Assembly (NCBI GenBank): GCA_948468385.1
Contig: CAOKHZ010000023.1
Coordinates: 1-64,000, forward strand
Origin: an uncultured Faecalicatena sp.
GTDB taxonomy: Bacteria > Bacillota > Clostridia > Lachnospirales > Lachnospiraceae
Length of the DNA stretch: 64,000 nucleotides
Direction of reading: 5' to 3'
Every line of letters begins with the position of its first letter. Positions within the stretch are counted from its first letter, which is position 1. Shown in pieces: positions 45,200-53,391 of the stretch. A model generated the notes under the pieces. The model saw only the letters and a list, made by a program, of their open reading frames with translations. It searched no databases and was not told the DNA's origin. Both the position numbers and the translations under genes were made by a program.

Positions 45200-45345
45200 C
45201 TCCGCGCAACTAGGTTCGAAAGAACCTTACTAAGATGCGCGGAGTACATTCACACTAAGCTCGTGTGAAACCTCGCTAAGTGTTCATTGTAAGTTGCAGG
45301 TAACTACATTCGCACGTAACCGTCCAAAGAACGGACGGTAAGTGC
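45200..45345 (+). ncRNA. Structured leader of the 45.4-kb glycosidase operon (leader family, member C)
   Basis: Module 1: CTCCGCGCA (45200-45208) pairs with TGCGCGGAG (45236-45244) around an inner AGGTTC-GAAA-GAACCT tetraloop hairpin (45212-45227). Module 2: CACACTA...CTAAGTG near 45251-45282. Module 3: GCAC (45312-45315), CCGTCC/GGACGG hairpin (45320-45338), GTGC (45342-45345). Modules share the core with the leaders at 35.3 and 40.7 kb. AGGGAGG follows at 45354, then the ATG at 45368. Confidence 0.55.
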
Positions 45346-45367
45346 TCATAGTAAGGGAGGACATATC

Positions 45368-47887
45368 ATGAAGCATAGGATTCGTATTCACAAGGCGGAG
45401 CCGAACAAGGGCGTGCTGGATTATTCATATCTTTTGGACGCGCCGGCGGGGAAGCATGGGTTCGTTATAAGCCGAAAGGGGCATTTATACTTTGAGGATG
45501 GGACTCGGGCAAGGTTTTTAGGATTCAACGTTGCCACCAGGTCGAACACGCCAGATCACGAGACGGCGGACAAATTGGCGGAGCGTTTTGCCAGCATGGG
45601 GGTCAATATCATCCGCCTGCACGCGGCGGACGCGCCGGTCGGGGAAGAGCCATGGAGCTGGAGCAGTTGCAAGGAAGCCCCGCTGTTAGACTATACGAGC
45701 GGGAACAGCCGGACTTTCAACAAAGAGGGTTGGGACCGGTTTGATTATTTTGTGTCGAAGTTAAAGGAAAAAGGAATTTATTTGCATATTGACCTGATTG
45801 TCGCCAGGGAGTTTTTGGACGGGGACGACTTGGATTACCCAGGGGGCGCGCCGTCGTGCCTCAAACGGCATTGTATGTATAATGAACGTTTGATTGAACT
45901 GCAAAAAGAATATGCCAAAGAATTTTTACAGCATGTAAACCCGTACACGGGGTTGGCGTTAATTGATGACCCGGCGGTGGTCACGGTGCAGATTAATAAT
46001 GAAGATTCGGCAATCAAGTGGCCGATGGGTGCGGATGCCGGCGAGCAGATGAAGCCGTACCGGGACGAGGTGCAGCGGCGTTTCAATCATTATTTGTTGA
46101 TGAAATATTATACTCGTGAACGGTTGAAGGAAGCATGGACGTATAACGGGGTCTGCGCGTTGGGCGAAGACGAGGATCCGGCGACGGGAACCGTGCGCGG
46201 CGTGGACGGCGGATTTTATCAGCCGGCAAATGACCCGGACGGACGGTGGGACGCGGCGTGCGGACCGGCGCGCTACGCGGATTTCATGGAGTTTGGCATC
46301 CTCATGAATCGAAGGTTTTACCAGATGATGAAGGATTACTTGCATTCGCTGGGCGTGAAGGTGCCAATCGTCACCAGCAACCTGATTGCCGGGGCGGCTG
46401 ACGTGTATGGACACACGGACGGCGACTTGATGGAGAACAACAGTTATTTTAACCATCCGTTGTTGCCGCAGCAGGGAAACAAGTATCTGGTGGCCGGACC
46501 GGCGGAATATGTTTCCACCAATCCACTGACCATGCAAAAGGGCATTGGCTCCATGTCCACGACGCTTACGAGTCTTGGATCGGTGGCAATCGTGGAGGGA
46601 AAACCATTCATGCTCAGTGAGTGGAACGAATATGGTTTGCACCCGTTTCATTCTACCGCGTTTTTGCAGGCCATTGCTTATGCCTGCCTGAACGATTGGG
46701 ACGGATTGGTTTTGTACAATCACCACACGTCGGAAAAATGGGACGACCAGCCGGCAGATGAAATTGTGAGCGTGTTTGACGTGTATAATGACCCAGCGGT
46801 GGTCTGCCAGTGGGGATTTTTGGCCTCCGTTTTTCTTGAGGGCAAGGTGTCCGTGGCAAAAAATCTGGTGGACGTGGTTTATACGCAGAATGATTTGCGT
46901 ACGCTGCCGAATTTCCATTCGATGCCGACCACGTTTTTCCCGTATGTTTCGGCGATGCGCAACGTATTTTTGGACGGCGGGGACGCGTACCAGGGCGACG
47001 CGGACGTGGCCGTCAACGCGGGATTTTTAAACGGGGCGGATTTGGCTGACGCGAAACACGGCATTTATTATGCTTGGTCGCCGTATCGGGACGTGATGCG
47101 CCGTTTTGAGGATAAAAACCGTCTTGTACGGGCGGCAAAGGGAACCCGTGAACTTCAATCCGGCGTACATCTGGGCGGGCAGGCGTTGGTATTTGACCAA
47201 ATTTCCGATGTTGCCGGGGACGGGGATTACCGTGAATTTGCGAAGCTTTCCGGCCAGGCGATGAAGGAATGGGGAATATTGCCGGAGGATGCCGGATATG
47301 TGGATGGAAAATTAATCTCCGACACGAAGGAGCTCGTGTTCGACCCGGAGCATGCAAAATATGAAATTCAGACACCATATTGCGCGGCATTTAGCGGCGC
47401 GCCGGATGAAATGGTCGTGCTTTCCGACAAGGTGAGCGTGCAGTCAAAAAATGAAAGAATATCGTTGACATTGCTGCCGGTGGAGAAAGCGACGGCGACA
47501 GCGGGAGATTTTGCGAAAGGCACGGCGGGGGATTTTGCGAAGGGCATGACGCTGTCCGAGGCGGATGAATTCATCCTGACGGCGATGGGGACGACCGGCA
47601 TGGACGAGACGGTGACAGGCCCCGGACCAGACGCGATGGGGATGCCCATGACGGCGGTGGAATTGAAAGGAAAATTATACGCCGAGACATTGGAAGGGAA
47701 GATTTTCGTGAAGGCGAAAGCGGCAGTGCTGCGGGTTCTAAATCCGGTGGGCGAGGTGCTCACGGAAATGCGGGGCGAAGCAAATGCGGAGGACGGAATG
47801 GACAAAGCGGCATCCGACGGCGTGATTTGCTTTGAAGTAAATGGTGAAGTGCCGGGGGTGCAGTATCATTTGGAAGTGAAAGCGTGA
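45368..47887 (+). CDS. Clan-A-like TIM-barrel glycoside hydrolase, family not assigned
   Basis: An 839-residue protein without a signal peptide. N-terminal part: GFNVATRSNTPDHETADKLA and MGVNIIRLHAAD are typical barrel-start features of cellulase-like enzymes. Putative acid/base Glu 212 lies in VQINNED and putative nucleophile Glu 418 in LSEWNEYG, the right order and spacing for clan GH-A. The C-terminal 300 residues are beta-rich and include a duplicated TAGDFAKG loop (47498-47545). It heads an operon with GH94 (94 bases downstream) and GH78. I do not recognise a CAZy family; GH5-like or GH2-barrel-like are the nearest guesses. Confidence 0.7.
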   Translation: MKHRIRIHKAEPNKGVLDYSYLLDAPAGKHGFVISRKGHLYFEDGTRARFLGFNVATRSNTPDHETADKLAERFASMGVNIIRLHAADAPVGEEPWSWSSCKEAPLLDYTSGNSRTFNKEGWDRFDYFVSKLKEKGIYLHIDLIVAREFLDGDDLDYPGGAPSCLKRHCMYNERLIELQKEYAKEFLQHVNPYTGLALIDDPAVVTVQINNEDSAIKWPMGADAGEQMKPYRDEVQRRFNHYLLMKYYTRERLKEAWTYNGVCALGEDEDPATGTVRGVDGGFYQPANDPDGRWDAACGPARYADFMEFGILMNRRFYQMMKDYLHSLGVKVPIVTSNLIAGAADVYGHTDGDLMENNSYFNHPLLPQQGNKYLVAGPAEYVSTNPLTMQKGIGSMSTTLTSLGSVAIVEGKPFMLSEWNEYGLHPFHSTAFLQAIAYACLNDWDGLVLYNHHTSEKWDDQPADEIVSVFDVYNDPAVVCQWGFLASVFLEGKVSVAKNLVDVVYTQNDLRTLPNFHSMPTTFFPYVSAMRNVFLDGGDAYQGDADVAVNAGFLNGADLADAKHGIYYAWSPYRDVMRRFEDKNRLVRAAKGTRELQSGVHLGGQALVFDQISDVAGDGDYREFAKLSGQAMKEWGILPEDAGYVDGKLISDTKELVFDPEHAKYEIQTPYCAAFSGAPDEMVVLSDKVSVQSKNERISLTLLPVEKATATAGDFAKGTAGDFAKGMTLSEADEFILTAMGTTGMDETVTGPGPDAMGMPMTAVELKGKLYAETLEGKIFVKAKAAVLRVLNPVGEVLTEMRGEANAEDGMDKAASDGVICFEVNGEVPGVQYHLEVKA
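47498..47545 (+). repeat. Two 24-bp in-frame repeats in the TIM-barrel glycosidase
   Basis: Units at 47498 and 47522 both encode TAGDFAKG and differ only at silent positions. Confidence 0.85.
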
Positions 47888-47980
47888 AGCACTTTGGACG
47901 GCGGTCTTGCAATTGGCATGGCCGCCGCGGTGCATATGGAATTAGAAAATCGTAAAATGGATAGGAGGAAAAGGGAAATA

Positions 47981-50341
47981 ATGGAAAGTAGAAAAACGTG
48001 GTTCATGGCGACGGAAGACATATACGAATTTTCATCGGACGGCAACGCCTGCATCATTAAGGAGCCGCGGACGCCAAGATTTTGGTACAATTATTTATGG
48101 AACGAGGATCGCTACTGCGCGCAGGTTTCCCAGGTCGGCCATGGGCGCAGCTATTACCTCAGTGAAAAAGCGGACATGTGCATGATAAATAAGGATGACG
48201 CGCGGTACGTGTATCTGCGGGACGAGGAGACGAAAGAATGTTGGAATGTCGGCCTGGGACCGTTAAATACCGAGGTGGAGGAGTATCAGTGCACGCACGC
48301 CATCGGCTATTCCTTGTTACAGTCGAAATATCAGGAAATCGAAGCTTCCTGGCGCATTTTCGTGCCGCAAAAAGGGTTTCACGAGGTGTGGTCGCTGTGT
48401 TTGAAGAACACGGGAGAAAAGGAACGGACACTTAGCACGTTTTCGGCGGTGAGCTTTTCGCTGGAAGGATTTTCCTACCCGAGATATTATGAAATGTATC
48501 GTTGCATGAACACGGCCTTTGATAAAGAATTAAACGGGATTTACTGTGATTCCACCCACCCGTTCGCGCCGCATGGACGTTATCACGGGTTTTTGGCCTC
48601 CTCGGAGCCGGTGTTTGCCTATGACGGGGACTTGACGGCGTTTTGCGGCCCGACCAATACCATTACGGAACTGGACGCGTCGGCCACCGCGCTCTTTTCT
48701 CGACCGGACGTGGTGGTCAAAGGACAGGATTGCACGAATTCCGAGGCGGCATTATTTATTCTGGGCGGTGTGTTGCAGCACAAGATTACCTTGCAACCGG
48801 GTGAGTCGAGGGAAATTCACATGGCGTTTGGCATCAGCGAGTCACTTGAGGAAGCACGGGACGTGATGCGCCGGATGCGTGTGGAACAAGAGCTTCAAAC
48901 GGCGCAGGAGGCATATTTTCACAAATACGATTCTCTTCTTGTGCAGACACCGGATGAGAAAATCAATCATGTCATGAACAACTGGCTCAAGAAGCAGGTG
49001 GATTTTTGCATCGTGGGGAAAAAAGGAGTTCGGGATAATTTACAGATTGCCGCCGCCTTGTTAGACTATAGGCAGGACAAGGCGAAGGAGGAGATTTTGG
49101 AATGCCTGCGGCATCAGTTTCAGGACGGCCACGCGGTGTTGACGTGGTATCCGTATGATGACACCCGTTACTCCGACCAGCCGTTCTGGATTATCTGGGC
49201 GGTTTGCCGGCTTGTGAAGGAGACGGGCGATTTCTCGATTTTGGAGGAAGCTATCGAGTGGCAGGACGGCGGGGCGGCGAGTGTTCTTTTGCATGTGAAG
49301 GCCGCGGTCAATCGTTTGCTGGCGGACAAGGGGCGAAACGGGCTGGTGCGCATTTATTTTGCGGACTGGAACGACGCGCTCAATGTGACTACGGACGAGG
49401 AAGCCGAGTCGGTCATGCTCTCGCACCAATTTTGTCTGGCACTAAAAGAACTGGAAATATTGATGAGATGGTATGGTGACGAGTCATACGCCAATGCTTT
49501 GGCCAGGGAATACCAAACGTTGAAGGATGATATCAACGCCCATGCATGGGATGGGAAATGGTACATGCGTGCACTTGGCATGGTAGAAAATATTGGTTCG
49601 AAGGACAGTGAGGGAAGCAAGATTTATTTGAACGCGCAGACGTGGGCGGTGCTTGGCGGCGTGGCGGACGGAGAGCGATTGCCCCTGGTGTTGGAGGCGG
49701 TGGATGGCATGGAGCACGATTTTGGATTTCCGTTAAATATGCCGCCGTATCCAAAGTATTCGCCAAACGTGGGGAGAATGTCGGGCATGTTGCCGGGACT
49801 GTTCGAGAATGGCGGCGTATATTGTCACGCGACCGGCTTCAAAATTTTGATGGATTGCAAGGCGGGGCGCGGCACGAAAGCGAAGGAGACGTTGAAAAAA
49901 ATCATGCCGGACAGTGAGAAGAACCCGTCTTCACGTTCCGGCGCGGAACCGTACGTGTTTACCAATTGTTATTCTACCAATCCGGGATACTATGGGAAGT
50001 CCTACCAGTCCTGGACGACGGGAACCTCGGCTTGGTGCCTGATGGGGCTTTACGAGGGAATCCTCGGTGTCAAGGCGGACTATGAGGGCTTGCGGGTAGA
50101 GCCGTGTTTTCCGGCAGATTGGGATTACGCGGAAATGACGCGTACGTTTCGGGGCGCGAATTACCATGTGGTCGTGAAAAATCCGAATCACGAGGAAAAC
50201 GGGGAGGCGGAAATCACCGTGGATGGAAAACGCGTTGCGGCGGCGATTTTGCCGGATTTCCAGGACGGGAAGACACACGAGGTGGAAGTGGTTTTGCGGG
50301 CGCGGATGAATTGCGATAGAAAAGAAGAGGTGTCTAAATGA
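47981..50341 (+). CDS. GH94-type disaccharide phosphorylase (cellobiose phosphorylase-like)
   Basis: A 786-residue cytoplasmic enzyme starting at ATG 47981 (AGGAGG upstream). An N-terminal beta-sandwich (about 1-270) begins with the substrate-recognition stretch RTPRFWYNYLWNEDRY; the (alpha/alpha)6 barrel carries the catalytic-acid motif ADWNDALN (Asp 465), and SYQSWTTGTSAWC closes the active site. GH94 enzymes use phosphate to split beta-linked disaccharides such as cellobiose, chitobiose or laminaribiose into glucose-1-phosphate plus a sugar. The exact substrate cannot be read here. Its stop overlaps the start of the GH78 gene (ATGA), so the two are translationally coupled. Confidence 0.85.
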   Translation: MESRKTWFMATEDIYEFSSDGNACIIKEPRTPRFWYNYLWNEDRYCAQVSQVGHGRSYYLSEKADMCMINKDDARYVYLRDEETKECWNVGLGPLNTEVEEYQCTHAIGYSLLQSKYQEIEASWRIFVPQKGFHEVWSLCLKNTGEKERTLSTFSAVSFSLEGFSYPRYYEMYRCMNTAFDKELNGIYCDSTHPFAPHGRYHGFLASSEPVFAYDGDLTAFCGPTNTITELDASATALFSRPDVVVKGQDCTNSEAALFILGGVLQHKITLQPGESREIHMAFGISESLEEARDVMRRMRVEQELQTAQEAYFHKYDSLLVQTPDEKINHVMNNWLKKQVDFCIVGKKGVRDNLQIAAALLDYRQDKAKEEILECLRHQFQDGHAVLTWYPYDDTRYSDQPFWIIWAVCRLVKETGDFSILEEAIEWQDGGAASVLLHVKAAVNRLLADKGRNGLVRIYFADWNDALNVTTDEEAESVMLSHQFCLALKELEILMRWYGDESYANALAREYQTLKDDINAHAWDGKWYMRALGMVENIGSKDSEGSKIYLNAQTWAVLGGVADGERLPLVLEAVDGMEHDFGFPLNMPPYPKYSPNVGRMSGMLPGLFENGGVYCHATGFKILMDCKAGRGTKAKETLKKIMPDSEKNPSSRSGAEPYVFTNCYSTNPGYYGKSYQSWTTGTSAWCLMGLYEGILGVKADYEGLRVEPCFPADWDYAEMTRTFRGANYHVVVKNPNHEENGEAEITVDGKRVAAAILPDFQDGKTHEVEVVLRARMNCDRKEEVSK

Positions 50342-53232
50342 TGAAGATTTACGATTTTCGCATAGAGTATCAGAAGGAACCGCGAGGGTTGGCCGTCTGT
50401 GCACCCAGGTTTTCGTGGAAAATGGAATCGGACGAAAAAAACGTGGTGCAGAGTGCTTATCGGTTGAAAGTGTTCGATGAGGAAGGCGCGGCAAATGGCG
50501 GTACTGAGCAGGTTGATGACAAGACGCGGGGCGGTACCGTGGTTTGGGATACCGGCAGGGTGGAGAGCGACGCTTCGGTCTTGATTCCTTACGATGGCAA
50601 AGCGTTAAGAGAGGAAGCAAAGTATCGGGTCAGGCTTTTCGTGGAGGACAATTATGGAAATCTGGCGGAGGCCGAAACAACATTTTCCATGGGTGTATTT
50701 GACACGACACACTTACAAGCGAAGATGATTACGCACGATTTTGCCGAAGAAGAAACGGCATGTCCGATATTTTACAAGCGATTTGCGGTTACGAAGCCGG
50801 TGAAGATGGCATGCGCATATTCCACGGCCTGGGGCGTGTATGAGATGAGCGTGAACGGGCGGCGGGTCGGCGATGAGTACATGGCTCCGGGATGGACGGA
50901 GTATCACAAGCGTTTACAGTACCAATATCATGATATCACGGATATGCTGGAGACGGAAAATGTATTGGAACTTACAGTGGCAAATGGCTGGTATAAGGGG
51001 ATTTTAAGTTTCGACTGCAAGCCGAACCGCTATGGCGACCGCGTGGCGGCTTTCGCGGAGTTGCACATTTTCTATGAGGACGGCAGCAGGGATGTCATTG
51101 CGACGGACGAGGACTGGGGCGTGCGTACCGGGCAAATTCGTTATAGTGAGATTTACATGGGCGAGACGTTGGACACGACAATCGGGATGGCATCGGGAAA
51201 TGGCGAAGAGGGATTGGCAGCAGGGAGTGAACATGGCGAAGAAACATTGGCGGCGACCCGGGAAGATGGCGGAGAAAGCTTGGCCACAACGTCGGAACGT
51301 ATCATCGAGGGCAAGGTTTCCGTGGTCAATTTCGACTCGTCCGTCCTCGTGGCGCAGGAGAGCGAGCCGGTTCGGGTGACGGAAAGGCTTTCGCCGAAGC
51401 GGATTTTTACCGACCCGAACGGGAACGTGCTGGTGGATTTTGGCCAGAACCTGACGGGACTCGTGGAGGTGCGGATAAAGGGGAAGAAAGGTCAAAAAAT
51501 ATCTCTTCGCCATGCGGAGGTGCTTGACAAGGACGGCGTGTTTTATCCCGACACGCTGCGCACAGCCATTTCCAAGGACACGTATATATTGAACGGGGAG
51601 GAACAAGTGCTGATGCCGCATTTTACGTTCCACGGTTTTCGTTATGCGCTGGTGGAGGGAGTTGAGGAGCCGGAGCCGGAAATGTTTACCGCTTGCGTGA
51701 TGCATTCGAACATGGAAAAGACGGGAAGCTTCCATTGCTCCAACGAGGCGGTGAACCGTTTGCAGGATAATATCGACTGGAGCCTTCGGGACAACTTTTT
51801 CGATATTCCGACCGATTGTCCGCAGCGTGACGAGCGGCTAGGCTGGACGGGGGACGCGCAGGTATTTTCCTGGACGGCGGCATTTAACCGGGGGACGGCT
51901 TCCTTTTTCAGGAAATGGATGCATGACGTGGCGGCGGCTTCCTCGTTGGAAAAGGGCGTGCCGCATATCGTTCCGGACATCCAGGGGACGTACAGTTCGG
52001 CGGCATGGAGCGACGTGGCGGTCATCGTTCCGTGGGTCGTTTACCAGACTTACGGGGACACTCGCATTTTGCAGGATTCGTGGCAATGCATGCATGAATG
52101 GGTAGACTATATCCACAATCAGGTGAATGAGGACGGTTTGTGGAAGTCAGGATTCCAATATGGTGATTGGAAGGCCTTGGATCGGGAGATGCTGGGGGAC
52201 GGCAGCGTGGGCGCGACGGACGTCTACCTGATAGCTAACGCATATTATCTGTATGTGACGGATTTGGTGGCAAAGACGGCGCGGGTGCTTGGCAAGACGG
52301 AGACGGCCGCGCATTATGAAAAATTGTATGCAGAGACGCTGGAATCCTTCCGCGAGGAATATTTTACCCCACGCGGACGCATTGTCAGCGAGACACAGAC
52401 TGGGTGCGTGCTTTCTTTGCATTTTGGTTTGGCGAAAGAAAAAGACCGGGAAAAGATTTTGCGGGCATTGGTTGCAAATGTCGAGGACCATAAAAACCAT
52501 TTGACGACGGGATTTGTCGGAACGCCGTACTTGTGCCACGCGTTGTCGGACAATGGGGCGCACGACGTGGCGTCGATGTTGTTTTTGCGCGATGACTATC
52601 CGTCCTGGCTGTATGGTGTGAAAATGGGTGCGACCACGATGTGGGAGCAGTGGAATGCGATTTATCCGGACGGGACGATGCCGCATCCGGGTTCGAATTC
52701 CATGAACCACTACGCATACGGCTCCATCGGCGACTGGATGTACCGTAAAATCGGCGGCATCAATCAGCTTGAGCCGGGATACCGTAAGTTTTATGTGAAG
52801 CCGATGTTCGTGCGGGGAATCGAGGATGCCTGCACGAAGCTGGAGACACCGTACGGAAAAATCGTTTCCGAGTGGAGTTGCCGGAACAAGAAAATCCGTG
52901 TGCGGGTCAAAGTTCCGGCAAATGCGTCGGCGGTGATTTATCTTCCAGAGAAGGAAAGGGCGATAGAGGTTGGTTCCGGCGAGTACGTGTATGAGTATGA
53001 TACCACGACCAGCTTGAAAGCGGCGAGGTTTAGCCTGGACAACACGTTGGGGGAGATTATGGCGGAACCGTTGGGGAAACAGATGCTTGATGAGATGATG
53101 CCGGAATTGATGGCCAATCCGATGATTGAATACGCGAAGCAGATGACGCTGGCCGAGGGCATTAGTTCGGCACCGGCGGTGAAGGCGGCCTACGAGGCGA
53201 TACTTGACGCGTTGAACGGGCAGGAAGAATAG
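50338..53232 (+). CDS. GH78 alpha-L-rhamnosidase, long form
   Basis: A 964-residue cytoplasmic enzyme; ATGs at 50338 and 50341 overlap the GH94 stop. N-terminal Ig-like domain (PRGLAVCAPRFSWKMES), rhamnosidase beta domains, (alpha/alpha)6 barrel with DCPQRDERLGWTGD near residue 496 (one residue longer than in the other two) and GATTMWEQW near 763, C-terminal beta domain, then a helical tail of about 70 residues missing from the others. Three 33-bp repeats (51202-51300) encode a Gly/Glu/Ala-rich loop in a beta domain. Coupling to a phosphorylase suggests that rhamnose-capped glucosides are first stripped of rhamnose and then phosphorolysed. Confidence 0.92.
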   Translation: MMKIYDFRIEYQKEPRGLAVCAPRFSWKMESDEKNVVQSAYRLKVFDEEGAANGGTEQVDDKTRGGTVVWDTGRVESDASVLIPYDGKALREEAKYRVRLFVEDNYGNLAEAETTFSMGVFDTTHLQAKMITHDFAEEETACPIFYKRFAVTKPVKMACAYSTAWGVYEMSVNGRRVGDEYMAPGWTEYHKRLQYQYHDITDMLETENVLELTVANGWYKGILSFDCKPNRYGDRVAAFAELHIFYEDGSRDVIATDEDWGVRTGQIRYSEIYMGETLDTTIGMASGNGEEGLAAGSEHGEETLAATREDGGESLATTSERIIEGKVSVVNFDSSVLVAQESEPVRVTERLSPKRIFTDPNGNVLVDFGQNLTGLVEVRIKGKKGQKISLRHAEVLDKDGVFYPDTLRTAISKDTYILNGEEQVLMPHFTFHGFRYALVEGVEEPEPEMFTACVMHSNMEKTGSFHCSNEAVNRLQDNIDWSLRDNFFDIPTDCPQRDERLGWTGDAQVFSWTAAFNRGTASFFRKWMHDVAAASSLEKGVPHIVPDIQGTYSSAAWSDVAVIVPWVVYQTYGDTRILQDSWQCMHEWVDYIHNQVNEDGLWKSGFQYGDWKALDREMLGDGSVGATDVYLIANAYYLYVTDLVAKTARVLGKTETAAHYEKLYAETLESFREEYFTPRGRIVSETQTGCVLSLHFGLAKEKDREKILRALVANVEDHKNHLTTGFVGTPYLCHALSDNGAHDVASMLFLRDDYPSWLYGVKMGATTMWEQWNAIYPDGTMPHPGSNSMNHYAYGSIGDWMYRKIGGINQLEPGYRKFYVKPMFVRGIEDACTKLETPYGKIVSEWSCRNKKIRVRVKVPANASAVIYLPEKERAIEVGSGEYVYEYDTTTSLKAARFSLDNTLGEIMAEPLGKQMLDEMMPELMANPMIEYAKQMTLAEGISSAPAVKAAYEAILDALNGQEE
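51202..51300 (+). repeat. Three 33-bp in-frame tandem repeats in GH78
   Basis: Units starting at 51202, 51235 and 51268 encode GEEGLAAGSEH, GEETLAATRED and GGESLATTSER. The units share length and pattern but have diverged. Confidence 0.8.
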
Positions 53233-53257
53233 AAAATTCTAGGATTAAACCATTGCG

Positions 53258-53314
53258 GAAATTTACAATTTCAAATATTATTTTGCAATAATGAAAGTCG
53301 CATCCGTGATAAGA
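53258..53314 (+). promoter_or_regulatory. Conserved upstream element, copy B
   Basis: A 57-base segment matching 45095-45151 without gaps (shared GAAATTT, TATTTT, CAATAATGA and GTGATA blocks). It lies about 80 bases before the solute-binding protein start, so both transcription units probably answer to one regulator. Confidence 0.5.
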
Positions 53315-53391
53315 TATGGTACAGAAAGAGCGAGAACCCACGAGGCCGGACGGGTTCTCACATGGAAATTTGAATAATGGAGGAAGAGGTC

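Noticed and set aside
47013..47390. Antisense frames within the 45.4-kb glycosidase
   Set aside because: Pro/Arg-rich shadow frames of GC-rich coding sequence.
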